From Nitrospirota bacterium (lineage in GTDB: Bacteria; Nitrospirota; UBA9217), in assembly GCA_029858565.1 (NCBI GenBank), contig JAOUEV010000013.1:1-61543 (forward strand): 61,543 nt of DNA, written 5' to 3'. Both the position numbers and the translations under genes were made by a program. Below are positions 8,587 through 17,201 of this stretch, piece by piece. Below the pieces are notes generated by a model. That model did not search any database, was not told the DNA's origin, and saw only the letters and a program-made list of their open reading frames with translations. Each line of letters starts with the position of its first letter. Positions within the stretch are counted from its first letter, which is position 1.

Positions 8587-9111
8587 TTATCTCTCGGAGT
8601 CGACATTGAACCAGGGCCGCCACTTGCCGATCAACAAGTCTTCCTTAAAAAATCTTTCCGCAATATCTTCCGGTTTATAGACTTCATAACTGAATCCGAC
8701 GCTCTTGGCAATGAGCTCCAAAGGTTTCTTTTCGTTTGGAAAGATATGTTCAATTCCGTATCGCAACTGGCAGCTGGTCGTGGCCGCCTTTTGTTTTCTG
8801 CCTGTCTTGGGAATCTTGTGAACGCGGCCCGCAGAACCTCGAAGCAAGTGTTGCGCAAAACGCTTTCTCAAATTTGTTGATTTTCCGACATAGAGGCATG
8901 GATAAGCCAGATCTTTGGGCCACCAGTTCTTAAAATGAACGTCAACCTCTTTGCCTCCGGGACCTGCCAGAACAATGTGTGTATTTGCTGTCAGAAGCCT
9001 TGAGCGCTTATCGATCCACCAGAATGCATACACGCCAGGTTCTTCAGGTATTGAAAGCCGAGATCCATTGGTCAAGGTCTCAATACTTTTAATATCACGT
9101 CTTAAATTCAT
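8587..9111 (-). CDS. GIY-YIG nuclease-family protein
   Basis: The 174-residue product has the GIY-YIG signature split as PGVYAFWW (about 26-33) and CLYVGKSTNLRKRFAQHL (about 72-89), supplying the two Tyr, the Arg and the His of the active site. A Glu follows in the IAERFFKEDLLI segment and Asn in PWFN at the end, as expected. Such nucleases cut one DNA strand with a metal ion and occur in homing enzymes, repair proteins and restriction enzymes. It is the last gene of the defence operon, 16 bases after the PD-(D/E)XK nuclease gene. A role in cutting invading DNA is inferred from position only. Confidence 0.75.
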   Translation of the reverse strand: MNLRRDIKSIETLTNGSRLSIPEEPGVYAFWWIDKRSRLLTANTHIVLAGPGGKEVDVHFKNWWPKDLAYPCLYVGKSTNLRKRFAQHLLRGSAGRVHKIPKTGRKQKAATTSCQLRYGIEHIFPNEKKPLELIAKSVGFSYEVYKPEDIAERFFKEDLLIGKWRPWFNVDSER

Positions 9112-9127
9112 AAATTAGCCGCACATT

Positions 9128-10057
9128 TTATTCAGCGCTAGAAACAGATTCCATTGCCCTTTCGAACAATTTGGAAAAAGCCTTCACTTTGGTTTTACCA
9201 GGGTCAATCTTATATTCAGCCTGCTTCCACTGCTCGCTATATTTATCCATCTTGATGCCCTTCGGCTGGTTCTTTTCGGCGACAGATTTCGGAAGTTTAA
9301 AAAAGAACGAGAAAGACTTTGACCCGATCCAGTGGATGCCAAACGCATTAAAGAAGCCGTGCTTAAAACCACAGTAGTTCTTGTTGTATTTCATCTCAAG
9401 AGGCCAGCCTTTCTTCTTGACTAGCTTTCCCGTTTCCTCGGCGTAAGCGAGAAAGGCCTTTACGCTATTCTTGTTTCGATATTTCTCGTAGAAAGCGCGA
9501 TCATAGGTTTCAAGTCCTTTAACGGCTGCGGTCTTTTTGCTCTGCTCGGGCTCAAGCTTGTTCACGAGCAAGAAATGATTTGATCCTTCAACCCACCGCT
9601 TTATTTCGATCAGATCGACCTTATAATTGATCGTATTAATGAGCTCCAGCGTCGAACGTTCAATTGATGGGGCAATAATTATGACCCGCACATCATAGTT
9701 GTCCCAATTGACCTCGACTTCATCTTCGCGGCGCGGGGCTTCAAGCCAGAGATTCTTGATGGAATCGGGATTTTTCTGAGCCCAAATACCATAAGCGAGC
9801 ACTTGCGGGATGATGGATGAATTGACGGACACATTCTTCATTTCGATGATACAAACATTGCCCTCGCTGTCTATTCCGATGATGTCGGGAATGCCGGCCT
9901 TTTTACCGCCACGTATTTGGCGCTTGATAAGGATAATATCTTCGAGAATTTCCTTTGATTCAAAGATTACTTTTTCGAAAGCCTCTTCTGTATCAAAAGG
10001 CGTCGAAAGCAAATTAAGCGTTTTGTTTCCCTTCCTCTTCCAGAATAGGTTTGCCAT
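9128..10057 (-). CDS. PD-(D/E)XK nuclease, DUF91/NucS-like
   Basis: The start at 10057 is preferred to the ATG at 10075 because GGAGG lies 4 bases upstream. The 309-residue product has a restriction-fold core with catalytic GIPDIIGIDSEGNVCIIEMKN (PD...ExK, about residues 75-95), followed by a QVLAYGIWAQ helix as in RecB/NucS-type nucleases. The C-terminal third, with YCGFKHGFFNAFGIHW and FFFKLPKS, resembles DUF5655-like modules. It follows the type III Res gene by 39 bases and probably belongs to the same transcript. It may be an accessory nuclease that cuts DNA handed over by the helicases; no specificity can be read from the sequence. Confidence 0.75.
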   Translation of the reverse strand: MANLFWKRKGNKTLNLLSTPFDTEEAFEKVIFESKEILEDIILIKRQIRGGKKAGIPDIIGIDSEGNVCIIEMKNVSVNSSIIPQVLAYGIWAQKNPDSIKNLWLEAPRREDEVEVNWDNYDVRVIIIAPSIERSTLELINTINYKVDLIEIKRWVEGSNHFLLVNKLEPEQSKKTAAVKGLETYDRAFYEKYRNKNSVKAFLAYAEETGKLVKKKGWPLEMKYNKNYCGFKHGFFNAFGIHWIGSKSFSFFFKLPKSVAEKNQPKGIKMDKYSEQWKQAEYKIDPGKTKVKAFSKLFERAMESVSSAE

Positions 10058-10096
10058 CTCGCCTCCATCGGCCATTGGACCACGGCCCGGGATCTC

Positions 10097-12763
10097 CTAT
10101 GATTTAAACTGACTCACCAAGCCGCTTATCGACATATTCTCCATGATCACGTCATGGGGGATGAGAACATACTCCCAGGGCTTGCTTCCATTTGATGCAG
10201 CATGATCAGAGGCATGACTACACCATTTTACAGCCGCCGCCTTCTTCGCCAGAACATCTGGGCTTTCCATGTCATTCCGTGCTTTAGGCTCGAGTATATA
10301 GATACATCGATCGGCTTCAGCTACAAAGTCAGGAACATATTCGAGATTCTCGACGCCAAACTTGTAGTAGATCTGAAACTGCCCCTTTGTCGGCCTGAAC
10401 CACTTGAGAACCTCACGGTCCAGGATGACAGCAAGCTTCCGTTCGGTATCAGAATGGAATTTCTGGTAAGGATAGAGGCAATGCTTGAATCCCCCGAATA
10501 CCATTTGTGCCATCCGGCTTTTATCATCGACCGTGTTGCGGAAATCGTAAACAGGACCGCCGTAGGAATACGCGGTGTCCCGGATTTCCTGAAATCCCTT
10601 GCTGACGACCACCTCGTAGTCTACTGCTTTTTCCCACTGATGTGCTTGCATCTGAACATGGATAAACGCGGCCAACTGCTTTTGGTGATAAACCAAGACG
10701 TTCTTGGCATCATCATCCGACAAGTACGAACGCAGATGTTTGACGACCTGGCCGGACAGATCATACAGCAGATCAGCATGCTCATCATAGGAGACGTCGT
10801 CAAAATCTATGAGATTGCGTACAAGATAGTCTTCCATTCGAAGTTCCTGCTGCCTGCTTCCTCCGAATGAAAGCGTCTCCTGCTCATTGGTCCGTAAGGC
10901 CTGTATCAGCAAGTCCCGCTCGACCGGCTGGTAATTGATCCCGGAACAATCGAGTATGAATTTATTGAATCCCGTAGTTGTCTGGCCCTTCGGCACAACA
11001 AGGATCCTAGGGATATCGATCGTCTGTTTGACGACAAGTTCGGCAGTTTTGGCAACGACAGCGGAGATATCAAGAGACTCCTTAACGCCTGGCAATGTTT
11101 GCTGCGCGGAGGCCACCGAGGCAGCAACCTCCTCAGCTATCCTCTTTTGGACCTCAGGTTTCAGAAGATGGCTGGCAGAAGGCAGGTTCTCGTATTTTTT
11201 CATAACACTCACAGCTGCCTGGGCTATCTTCTGCTCAGATTCATTTGCAAAAGCCGGAGCGGCAGGTGCTTCTGTTTGGCCGGCAATCGGCTTTTGCTGC
11301 GCAAGTCCTATTTGAGCTGCAAGATTCGATTGGACAACGAGAGTTTTCAATTTTTGATCCGCAGATGGCTCTAAAATGATCTGTTGCAATCTAATTGCTG
11401 AATCTGGTCTATTGGCCTCGTCGATAATCTCCTGGAAGCGGTCGTGAGCAACGATATTCAGGCGATCCACGCTGCTTACGCCGGTTCGTCGACCGTAAGG
11501 CAGTCGCAAACCGCGCCCGATAGACTGTTCGATAAGGACTCGTGCATTAGCGGCCCGAAGAGGGACGATGGTATAAAGGTTCGTTACGTCCCAGCCTTCC
11601 TTAAGCATGTTAACGTGAATAACGATCTCGGTTGGCTCGTCAGGACTCTCGACCTTCAGAAGGCGCTCGACCATCTCATCTTCCTCGGCCCCGGTCTTAC
11701 TTGAATCGACCTGGATCACCTTATCTTTGTATCGCCCCTCAAAGAACTTATCTGACTTGATGTGCTCGATCAACTTGCTCGCATGGGTTGTATCCCTGGC
11801 GATAATCAACATAAAAGGCTTCACGATCCGCTGGTCGGCCTGTCGGGCATAGGTTTCGAGCTCAACCTTGGTATTCTCATGGATCCGGATGCCATCTTCG
11901 AGCTTGATCTGCTCAATCTGCTCCGGAGAGAACTGCTTGGGATCAAAGTTCTTCTGCGTAACTACAGCCGGCTCTTTAACGAAGCCGTCTTCCATCGCTT
12001 TTGCCAGGGGATAATCATAGATCACGTTCTTGAATTTGAGGGGACCTTTCGGCGTTTCTACAAGGGGTGTAGCCGTCAGCTCAAGGCCGAGAATCGGCTT
12101 GAGTTCGTTGATCGCGCGCACGCCGGCCGATGCGCGATATCGGTGCGACTCGTCCATAATGAGAACAAGATCGTCTAGTCCGGCAAGATATTCGAAATAG
12201 CTTTCTCCAATGTACTCAGAGAGGCGCTTGATACGAGGCGATTTGCCGCCCCTGACCTCGGAATTGATCTTGGAAATATTGAATATATTTACATGGACCG
12301 ACAGATCGATACCGGGCAAGGTAGCGCGTATACCCCGGCCTGACGCATAGTTATCCCCGGTAATGATGCTGGGCGGTTCAACAGCGAACTCAGCGATCCC
12401 CTTGAACACATACTTCGAGGTATTTGGTGTGAAATCAGTAATAAGCTTATTGTAGATCGTAAGATTCGGTGCAAGGACGAAGAAATGGTTGATGTTGTGA
12501 GCAAGATGCAAATAACTGATAAATGCGCCCATGAGGCGTGTTTTGCCGACGCCTGTTGCCAGGGCAAAGCAGAGTGAGGGGAAATCTCGTTCAAAGTCTG
12601 TGACAGTCGGGAATTCGGATTTGATTGTTTCGAGCGCTGCTTGGATGTCGGCTCCCTTGCGAGGTGGTACGATCTCGGTAATACGGTCAAGAATTTCAAG
12701 TGAGCGTCTTTGTGGCTGCCGGAGGCTGAGCCGTCCTGAAATAGCATTCACATGACGGTTCAT
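10097..12763 (-). CDS. Type III restriction enzyme Res subunit
   Basis: Res translocates or slides on DNA with ATP and cuts unmodified DNA as a complex with Mod. The 888-residue protein has helicase motif I ATGVGKT (about 69-75), motif II as DESH (LVLIMDESHRYR), a VEQSIGRGLR-like motif VI (IEQSIGRGLRLPYGR), and a C-terminal PD-(D/E)XK endonuclease domain (VPDFVAEADRCIYILEPKAR, about 815-835). Its start overlaps the Mod stop by 4 bp (ATGA), the usual mod-res coupling. All key residues are present, so the enzyme looks active. It is shorter than EcoP1I-type Res (about 970 residues) but in the family range. Confidence 0.9.
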   Translation of the reverse strand: MNRHVNAISGRLSLRQPQRRSLEILDRITEIVPPRKGADIQAALETIKSEFPTVTDFERDFPSLCFALATGVGKTRLMGAFISYLHLAHNINHFFVLAPNLTIYNKLITDFTPNTSKYVFKGIAEFAVEPPSIITGDNYASGRGIRATLPGIDLSVHVNIFNISKINSEVRGGKSPRIKRLSEYIGESYFEYLAGLDDLVLIMDESHRYRASAGVRAINELKPILGLELTATPLVETPKGPLKFKNVIYDYPLAKAMEDGFVKEPAVVTQKNFDPKQFSPEQIEQIKLEDGIRIHENTKVELETYARQADQRIVKPFMLIIARDTTHASKLIEHIKSDKFFEGRYKDKVIQVDSSKTGAEEDEMVERLLKVESPDEPTEIVIHVNMLKEGWDVTNLYTIVPLRAANARVLIEQSIGRGLRLPYGRRTGVSSVDRLNIVAHDRFQEIIDEANRPDSAIRLQQIILEPSADQKLKTLVVQSNLAAQIGLAQQKPIAGQTEAPAAPAFANESEQKIAQAAVSVMKKYENLPSASHLLKPEVQKRIAEEVAASVASAQQTLPGVKESLDISAVVAKTAELVVKQTIDIPRILVVPKGQTTTGFNKFILDCSGINYQPVERDLLIQALRTNEQETLSFGGSRQQELRMEDYLVRNLIDFDDVSYDEHADLLYDLSGQVVKHLRSYLSDDDAKNVLVYHQKQLAAFIHVQMQAHQWEKAVDYEVVVSKGFQEIRDTAYSYGGPVYDFRNTVDDKSRMAQMVFGGFKHCLYPYQKFHSDTERKLAVILDREVLKWFRPTKGQFQIYYKFGVENLEYVPDFVAEADRCIYILEPKARNDMESPDVLAKKAAAVKWCSHASDHAASNGSKPWEYVLIPHDVIMENMSISGLVSQFKS

Positions 12764-14391
12764 GATTCATCCTCCTCGTCAAACAATCCCTGTTGCCCCT
12801 TCTTCGGAGGAGCTTTAGGCAGATTCTCAACCTGCAGGCTGTAATCGTCATGCCCCCATTCGCAGCGTTTCAGAACCGTATTCGGGATCTTCTTAATCGT
12901 CAAGTTTGAATACCGATCGGATTTCCCTCGGAATGCAGAGCATAGGACCAGAAGTGACCGCCCCACCCCGACTTCATCGGATAGAGCCTGGAGCTGGTCT
13001 TGGTTCAGGTTCTGGGTCGTGACATAAATGAAATCCTGCTCGTTCGAATGGCCATGCTGCCAGTAGATTGCATCGCTCGGAGCATAGGTGAATCCTTCAA
13101 GTTTGCAAAGAGCTTCTGCCAGCATCGCTGCATTGTACTCTTTATTGATGACCCAGTTACCCCATTTGTCCTTTTCTAGCAAAGATGGTGCAAGGCGGTA
13201 ATATCTGAATCCACCTCCACCCTTCCAGTCTACGGCTTCGGTAATGCCACCTGTGTCCTGACCGTCGATTACCTTTTTCATACGCGGAATGATATGCGTG
13301 TGGCAGTGCTCACCCAGCTCCACCATGATCCAGCGCCGTCCCATCTTATGAGCTACAGCGCCAGTTGTTCCGGAGCCGGCGAAAGAGTCGAGGACGAGAT
13401 CACCTTGTTTGGTAGAAATTTCAAGAACACGTTGAAGCAAACGCTCGGGCTTAGGGGTATCAAAGACATTGCGCGCTCCATACAAACCAATCATTTCTTT
13501 TTTCGCCTCATCTGTATGCCCGACTTCATCATGAGGCCACCAGTTATGTGGCGTCATGCCATCACGCACCTCAGATAAAAATAGTTTTAGTGCAGGAACA
13601 GTGTTACGCCCATCGCGTCCCCACCAAATACGGTTCTCTTCGACGTGACGTTTATGTGTATCAGGGTCATACTTCCAAGCTTTCTTAGTATTTTTAATAA
13701 TATCGCCCGTATTCGGATTGACGATGTCATAGCAAAGATTCCGCCGTTTTTCAGGAGTTGCCTGATTCAGATAATCAACCGCTTTCCACGGCCCACGAGG
13801 ATCATTGTCTGGATTGTTGTATCGCGCCGTAGACTCTTCACTTCTCGGAAGTAAGTTGTTTTGAAACTTATCGCTCTTGGCATAAACGAGTACAAAATCG
13901 CAAATTGTCGCGATTCCTTGATAATTATTGCTGACACTATATTTACGCTGCCATGTAACAGTAGTCTTGTAGTTAGTCCGTCCAAACACCTCATCGCACA
14001 ATACCTTAAGGTAATGGACTTCGTTGTCGTCAATTGTAATCCACAGCGAACCATCCTCCGAAAGCAACTGTCGAATAATCTCCAGGCGGTCCCGCATCAG
14101 CGACAACCAGATCGAGTGCTCAACACCATCATCATAATGCGTGAAGGCACTGCCTGTGTTGTAAGGCGGATCAATGAATATGCACTTCACCTTACCGGCA
14201 TACTCCTGCTCAAGCGCTTTCAATGCCAGCAAATTATCGCCGAAGATCAGTCGGTTATCGAAAATATCTTTCTTCGCCACCCGATGTGGAGCATGATAAG
14301 ACTTCTCTGGGCCTTCAAGCAAAATGCGCGGCTCCAGCTTCGGCCGGTTCTCTTTGCCGATCCATGTTAGTTCAAGTTTTTGTTTTTTCAT
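12760..14391 (-). CDS. Type III restriction Mod subunit, adenine N6-methyltransferase
   Basis: It transfers methyl from SAM to adenine in an asymmetric site on one strand, protecting self DNA and giving Res its specificity. The 543-residue protein has the beta-class order: catalytic DPPYNTG (motif IV, Asp74) before the SAM-binding DSFAGSGTTGAVA (motif I, about 340-355). Between them lies a variable target-recognition region of about 170 residues. The C-terminal third (about 400-543) lacks known motifs and may contact Res. It overlaps res by 4 bp, and the HerA gene ends 10 bases upstream. The recognition sequence cannot be predicted from this sequence alone. Confidence 0.9.
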   Translation of the reverse strand: MKKQKLELTWIGKENRPKLEPRILLEGPEKSYHAPHRVAKKDIFDNRLIFGDNLLALKALEQEYAGKVKCIFIDPPYNTGSAFTHYDDGVEHSIWLSLMRDRLEIIRQLLSEDGSLWITIDDNEVHYLKVLCDEVFGRTNYKTTVTWQRKYSVSNNYQGIATICDFVLVYAKSDKFQNNLLPRSEESTARYNNPDNDPRGPWKAVDYLNQATPEKRRNLCYDIVNPNTGDIIKNTKKAWKYDPDTHKRHVEENRIWWGRDGRNTVPALKLFLSEVRDGMTPHNWWPHDEVGHTDEAKKEMIGLYGARNVFDTPKPERLLQRVLEISTKQGDLVLDSFAGSGTTGAVAHKMGRRWIMVELGEHCHTHIIPRMKKVIDGQDTGGITEAVDWKGGGGFRYYRLAPSLLEKDKWGNWVINKEYNAAMLAEALCKLEGFTYAPSDAIYWQHGHSNEQDFIYVTTQNLNQDQLQALSDEVGVGRSLLVLCSAFRGKSDRYSNLTIKKIPNTVLKRCEWGHDDYSLQVENLPKAPPKKGQQGLFDEEDES

Positions 14392-14401
14392 TTCTTTCGT
14401 T

Positions 14402-16156
14402 TTACGCCTTTACTTGACGTCTAAGATTTTCTACAGCGGCGCGAATAGCGTCAGCATTGGAACATTTTTCAGACCATTCACGCCAGAAGTTCTTTGTCAA
14501 GCTAAGTGGTGTCGCAACTGGTTTATCTAGCTTAATTCTTGAGGGAAGCAATATGGAGTCGCCGAGTACTATCGCCTCACCAATATCGAGAAGTGGCAGG
14601 ACATCGGCTATTCCCGCCATGCTATCGGGCATAACTGATTTCACCGCGGACTGATCCTGCTCATTTGTCAGCCGTAATGCGATAAAATTGTTACACTGAC
14701 TTAAGATTGTTCTGCTCACATCAGATGGGCGCTGGCTAACTACGAGTAGCGCAAAACCATACTTTCTACCTTCTTTGGCGATACGCTCAAAAGTATCAAG
14801 AGCGCGTTTTGATGCAGCATCTGCATCAGCACGAACAGGCAGGTAAAGGTGGGCTTCATCACAGACAAGACAAACCGGTGTTCTCGAAGATGCTTGCATC
14901 CAAAATTGAACATCATACAAAACGCGGGCAAAAACACTTACTACAGTCGGCAGGACATCGGCAGGAACTTCTGAGAAATCGACTACCTTAATGCCTGATG
15001 CGGTCGTGCATGTAGTAGACAGAAAAGTAACTGCCTGACCTTGAAGCCATGTGTAAACATTTGACTCTTTCGGAGGCTGAAACAGAAATCCATAACGGCG
15101 ATCTTCAATTTTAGCTCGCAACCGGCTGATGAAGCGGGTAAGCTTGCCATTCCACTCGCCCTTTCTATCCGTTCCAGCGCGCGCTCCAGGCTCTCGCTCA
15201 TTGTCGAGCCGATCCAATTCTGTTACGACCGAAGCAAGATCGTATGGGATTGGCGAATCAACTGTGAAAGTAGCTTCCACTTCTTTCATTTTCTCTTCCT
15301 GCAATCTCTTTCGCTTACTTTCACCGACCAATCCAGTGAAGATCATCGCTTGATTTGGTGCGTTCTGGTCTGTTCGGTCTAATAACATGGTAAGCATTTC
15401 ATCACGATTAAGAAGCCAGTATGGCAAAAAGAGACTTTCTGGTTTCGGTTTAGCCAAGTCTCCTGGTCCAGCTACCTTAAAATACGCGGCATAGCCATTC
15501 TTTTGTCCTTTCGCGAGAGAAGCATACTCACCATGCATATCGAGCAATATAATATTCGAGTGGTTTAGCGTATTAGCTCTTTCGAGGAGTGCCGCAACTG
15601 TATAACTTTTGCCACTCCCGGTACTCCCTAATATCGCGGCATGTCGTTGAAAAAATCTGTCACCATCGGCGACAGCCTGAGCAGTCGGATCTATTGCGAA
15701 GTGACCCAATTTTAGCGCTTTATCCGTGGGTACATCCTGAGACAATACTCCCATGAACGCAGTTAGATTAGTACCTTGAATAAGGTGAGCAGGCTGATCA
15801 ATCTGTGGACAAGAATCGGCACCGCGTTTGAATGATGGGCCACCAGCACCATCTTTTGATCTATATGTCCCAACGAGGACCGCTCTAATTGTATCCTGAA
15901 TCTCTTCTGCCTGAGGACCAGCTTCCTCTTCGGCTCCTTCAGTCGCGGCAAGTGAATCCGATGGTAGTCGTGTCACGCGTTCTACAATTGAGATCAGAAA
16001 CTGATGACCAGTAGCGCCTTGTATGGCTATCAGGTTTCCTACCATCACTTGCTTGAGTAGTTCGTGGTCGTCAACGTGGATAAATACTCGCATTGTATCT
16101 ACAGACATTACTCTTCCAATTGGTTCCGACTCAAAAGACATTGCTGCATTTGGCAT
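14402..16156 (-). CDS. HerA-like ATPase of a SIR2-HerA system
   Basis: HerA is a hexameric FtsK/VirD4-type DNA translocase. The 584-residue product has an N-terminal HAS-barrel-like domain (about 1-100), Walker A GSTGSGKS (about 177-184), Walker B VCLVCDEAH (about 420-430) and the arginine and sensor region near SQRPSDVSRTILSQCNNFIALRL. The start overlaps the SIR2 stop by one base (TAATG), which implies translational coupling. SIR2-HerA pairs are a known antiphage system in which the two form a complex that cuts nucleic acid and/or depletes NAD+. Its place between SIR2 and type III Mod is noteworthy. Confidence 0.88.
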   Translation of the reverse strand: MPNAAMSFESEPIGRVMSVDTMRVFIHVDDHELLKQVMVGNLIAIQGATGHQFLISIVERVTRLPSDSLAATEGAEEEAGPQAEEIQDTIRAVLVGTYRSKDGAGGPSFKRGADSCPQIDQPAHLIQGTNLTAFMGVLSQDVPTDKALKLGHFAIDPTAQAVADGDRFFQRHAAILGSTGSGKSYTVAALLERANTLNHSNIILLDMHGEYASLAKGQKNGYAAYFKVAGPGDLAKPKPESLFLPYWLLNRDEMLTMLLDRTDQNAPNQAMIFTGLVGESKRKRLQEEKMKEVEATFTVDSPIPYDLASVVTELDRLDNEREPGARAGTDRKGEWNGKLTRFISRLRAKIEDRRYGFLFQPPKESNVYTWLQGQAVTFLSTTCTTASGIKVVDFSEVPADVLPTVVSVFARVLYDVQFWMQASSRTPVCLVCDEAHLYLPVRADADAASKRALDTFERIAKEGRKYGFALLVVSQRPSDVSRTILSQCNNFIALRLTNEQDQSAVKSVMPDSMAGIADVLPLLDIGEAIVLGDSILLPSRIKLDKPVATPLSLTKNFWREWSEKCSNADAIRAAVENLRRQVKA

Positions 16157-17196
16157 TAGAGTACTCCTTTATTGAACCCTTCGAGGTTCCAGAGTTGATC
16201 GTCCACAACAAGTTCCTCTCCGCTAGACGTAATAATACGAGTCCGATAATCCGTCGCCGAAACTGAGGTTAACACAATAACTTCTGAGTCTTTGCTATTT
16301 TCAACTATTTTCATAGCATTGGTTGTTAGCTCCTTTGCTATGATAAGAGTAGGTTTTGTAAGCTTCAATCCGGGACAAACATATTGCTCTAAGTGGTCGT
16401 CGTTAAAACCATAGCCGATAAACATTAAACGAGTTGCATTAGTGGCCGCTTTATTACCCGAAGTTCGTTGTTCATCAAAAGCCCACCGAAAGCTCTCTCG
16501 GTACTTACTCGCGCCGGGAGTAATGATAAGTGGTGCTTTCCCTATATTCACTGGGCACCGCACTAGTTTGCCATCTACTTCAAACCAATCTAAGCTACCA
16601 TGTGGTTTATGTACACAAAGACACCGCAGGGGTCTAAACGCAGCATTTTTCCCAGCATAGTATGCTTCTCTATGAGCATCTGCTGCTTTTCTCGGATCTG
16701 AATGACCATGTAGGTAACCGGTAAACCTAGAATTGACTCCGACTTCAGCTGCTTCTGTTGCAAATTCAATTAAGCGATCATAGTTGGGTGTGATGAGATG
16801 AAACTGCTTACCGGCTCTCATAAGGTGTTTAATAAACGTAGTAAATGGTAGCTGTCGCTCCCCGTTTAATACACGCTTAAATACACTCTGCTCTGCTTCA
16901 AGAATCAAGTCCGTAGTAATGGATACGATTGACTCAACGGTCGTTGATTTCAACGTAACTTTTTCCATTGCAGCTTCAAGATGATCCCCAGCATCTAGAG
17001 ATGCCACAATGGCATCCCAACCGGAGTCTGGCTCTGTCAAGAGTTTCTTGGGCATTTCTGCCTTTAGATATGCTGCAAGTGTTCCCATCCCCGGAACACC
17101 TTCTGCGATTGAAAGACCAGTACCAACAACCATGAGCAAACCCTCTTGAAGATGGTCCTGGAGACTTCTCACAATTGTCGTAATTTCAAGTGGCAT
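16156..17196 (-). CDS. SIR2-family NADase-like protein
   Basis: The 346-residue product has the SIR2 fold motifs: VVGTGLS (GAGxS-like, residues 23-29), TPNYD (residues 136-140, the conserved Asn-Asp), the catalytic-type His199 in KPHGSLDWF, and GYGFNDDHLEQ near 265. The zinc knuckle of deacetylases is not evident, as in defence SIR2 proteins that consume NAD+ rather than deacetylate. It ends on the HerA start codon. In SIR2-HerA systems it supplies the toxic or nuclease activity on sensing phage DNA; that role here is inferred from the pairing. Confidence 0.85.
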   Translation of the reverse strand: MPLEITTIVRSLQDHLQEGLLMVVGTGLSIAEGVPGMGTLAAYLKAEMPKKLLTEPDSGWDAIVASLDAGDHLEAAMEKVTLKSTTVESIVSITTDLILEAEQSVFKRVLNGERQLPFTTFIKHLMRAGKQFHLITPNYDRLIEFATEAAEVGVNSRFTGYLHGHSDPRKAADAHREAYYAGKNAAFRPLRCLCVHKPHGSLDWFEVDGKLVRCPVNIGKAPLIITPGASKYRESFRWAFDEQRTSGNKAATNATRLMFIGYGFNDDHLEQYVCPGLKLTKPTLIIAKELTTNAMKIVENSKDSEVIVLTSVSATDYRTRIITSSGEELVVDDQLWNLEGFNKGVL

Positions 17197-17201
17197 ATTG
17201 C

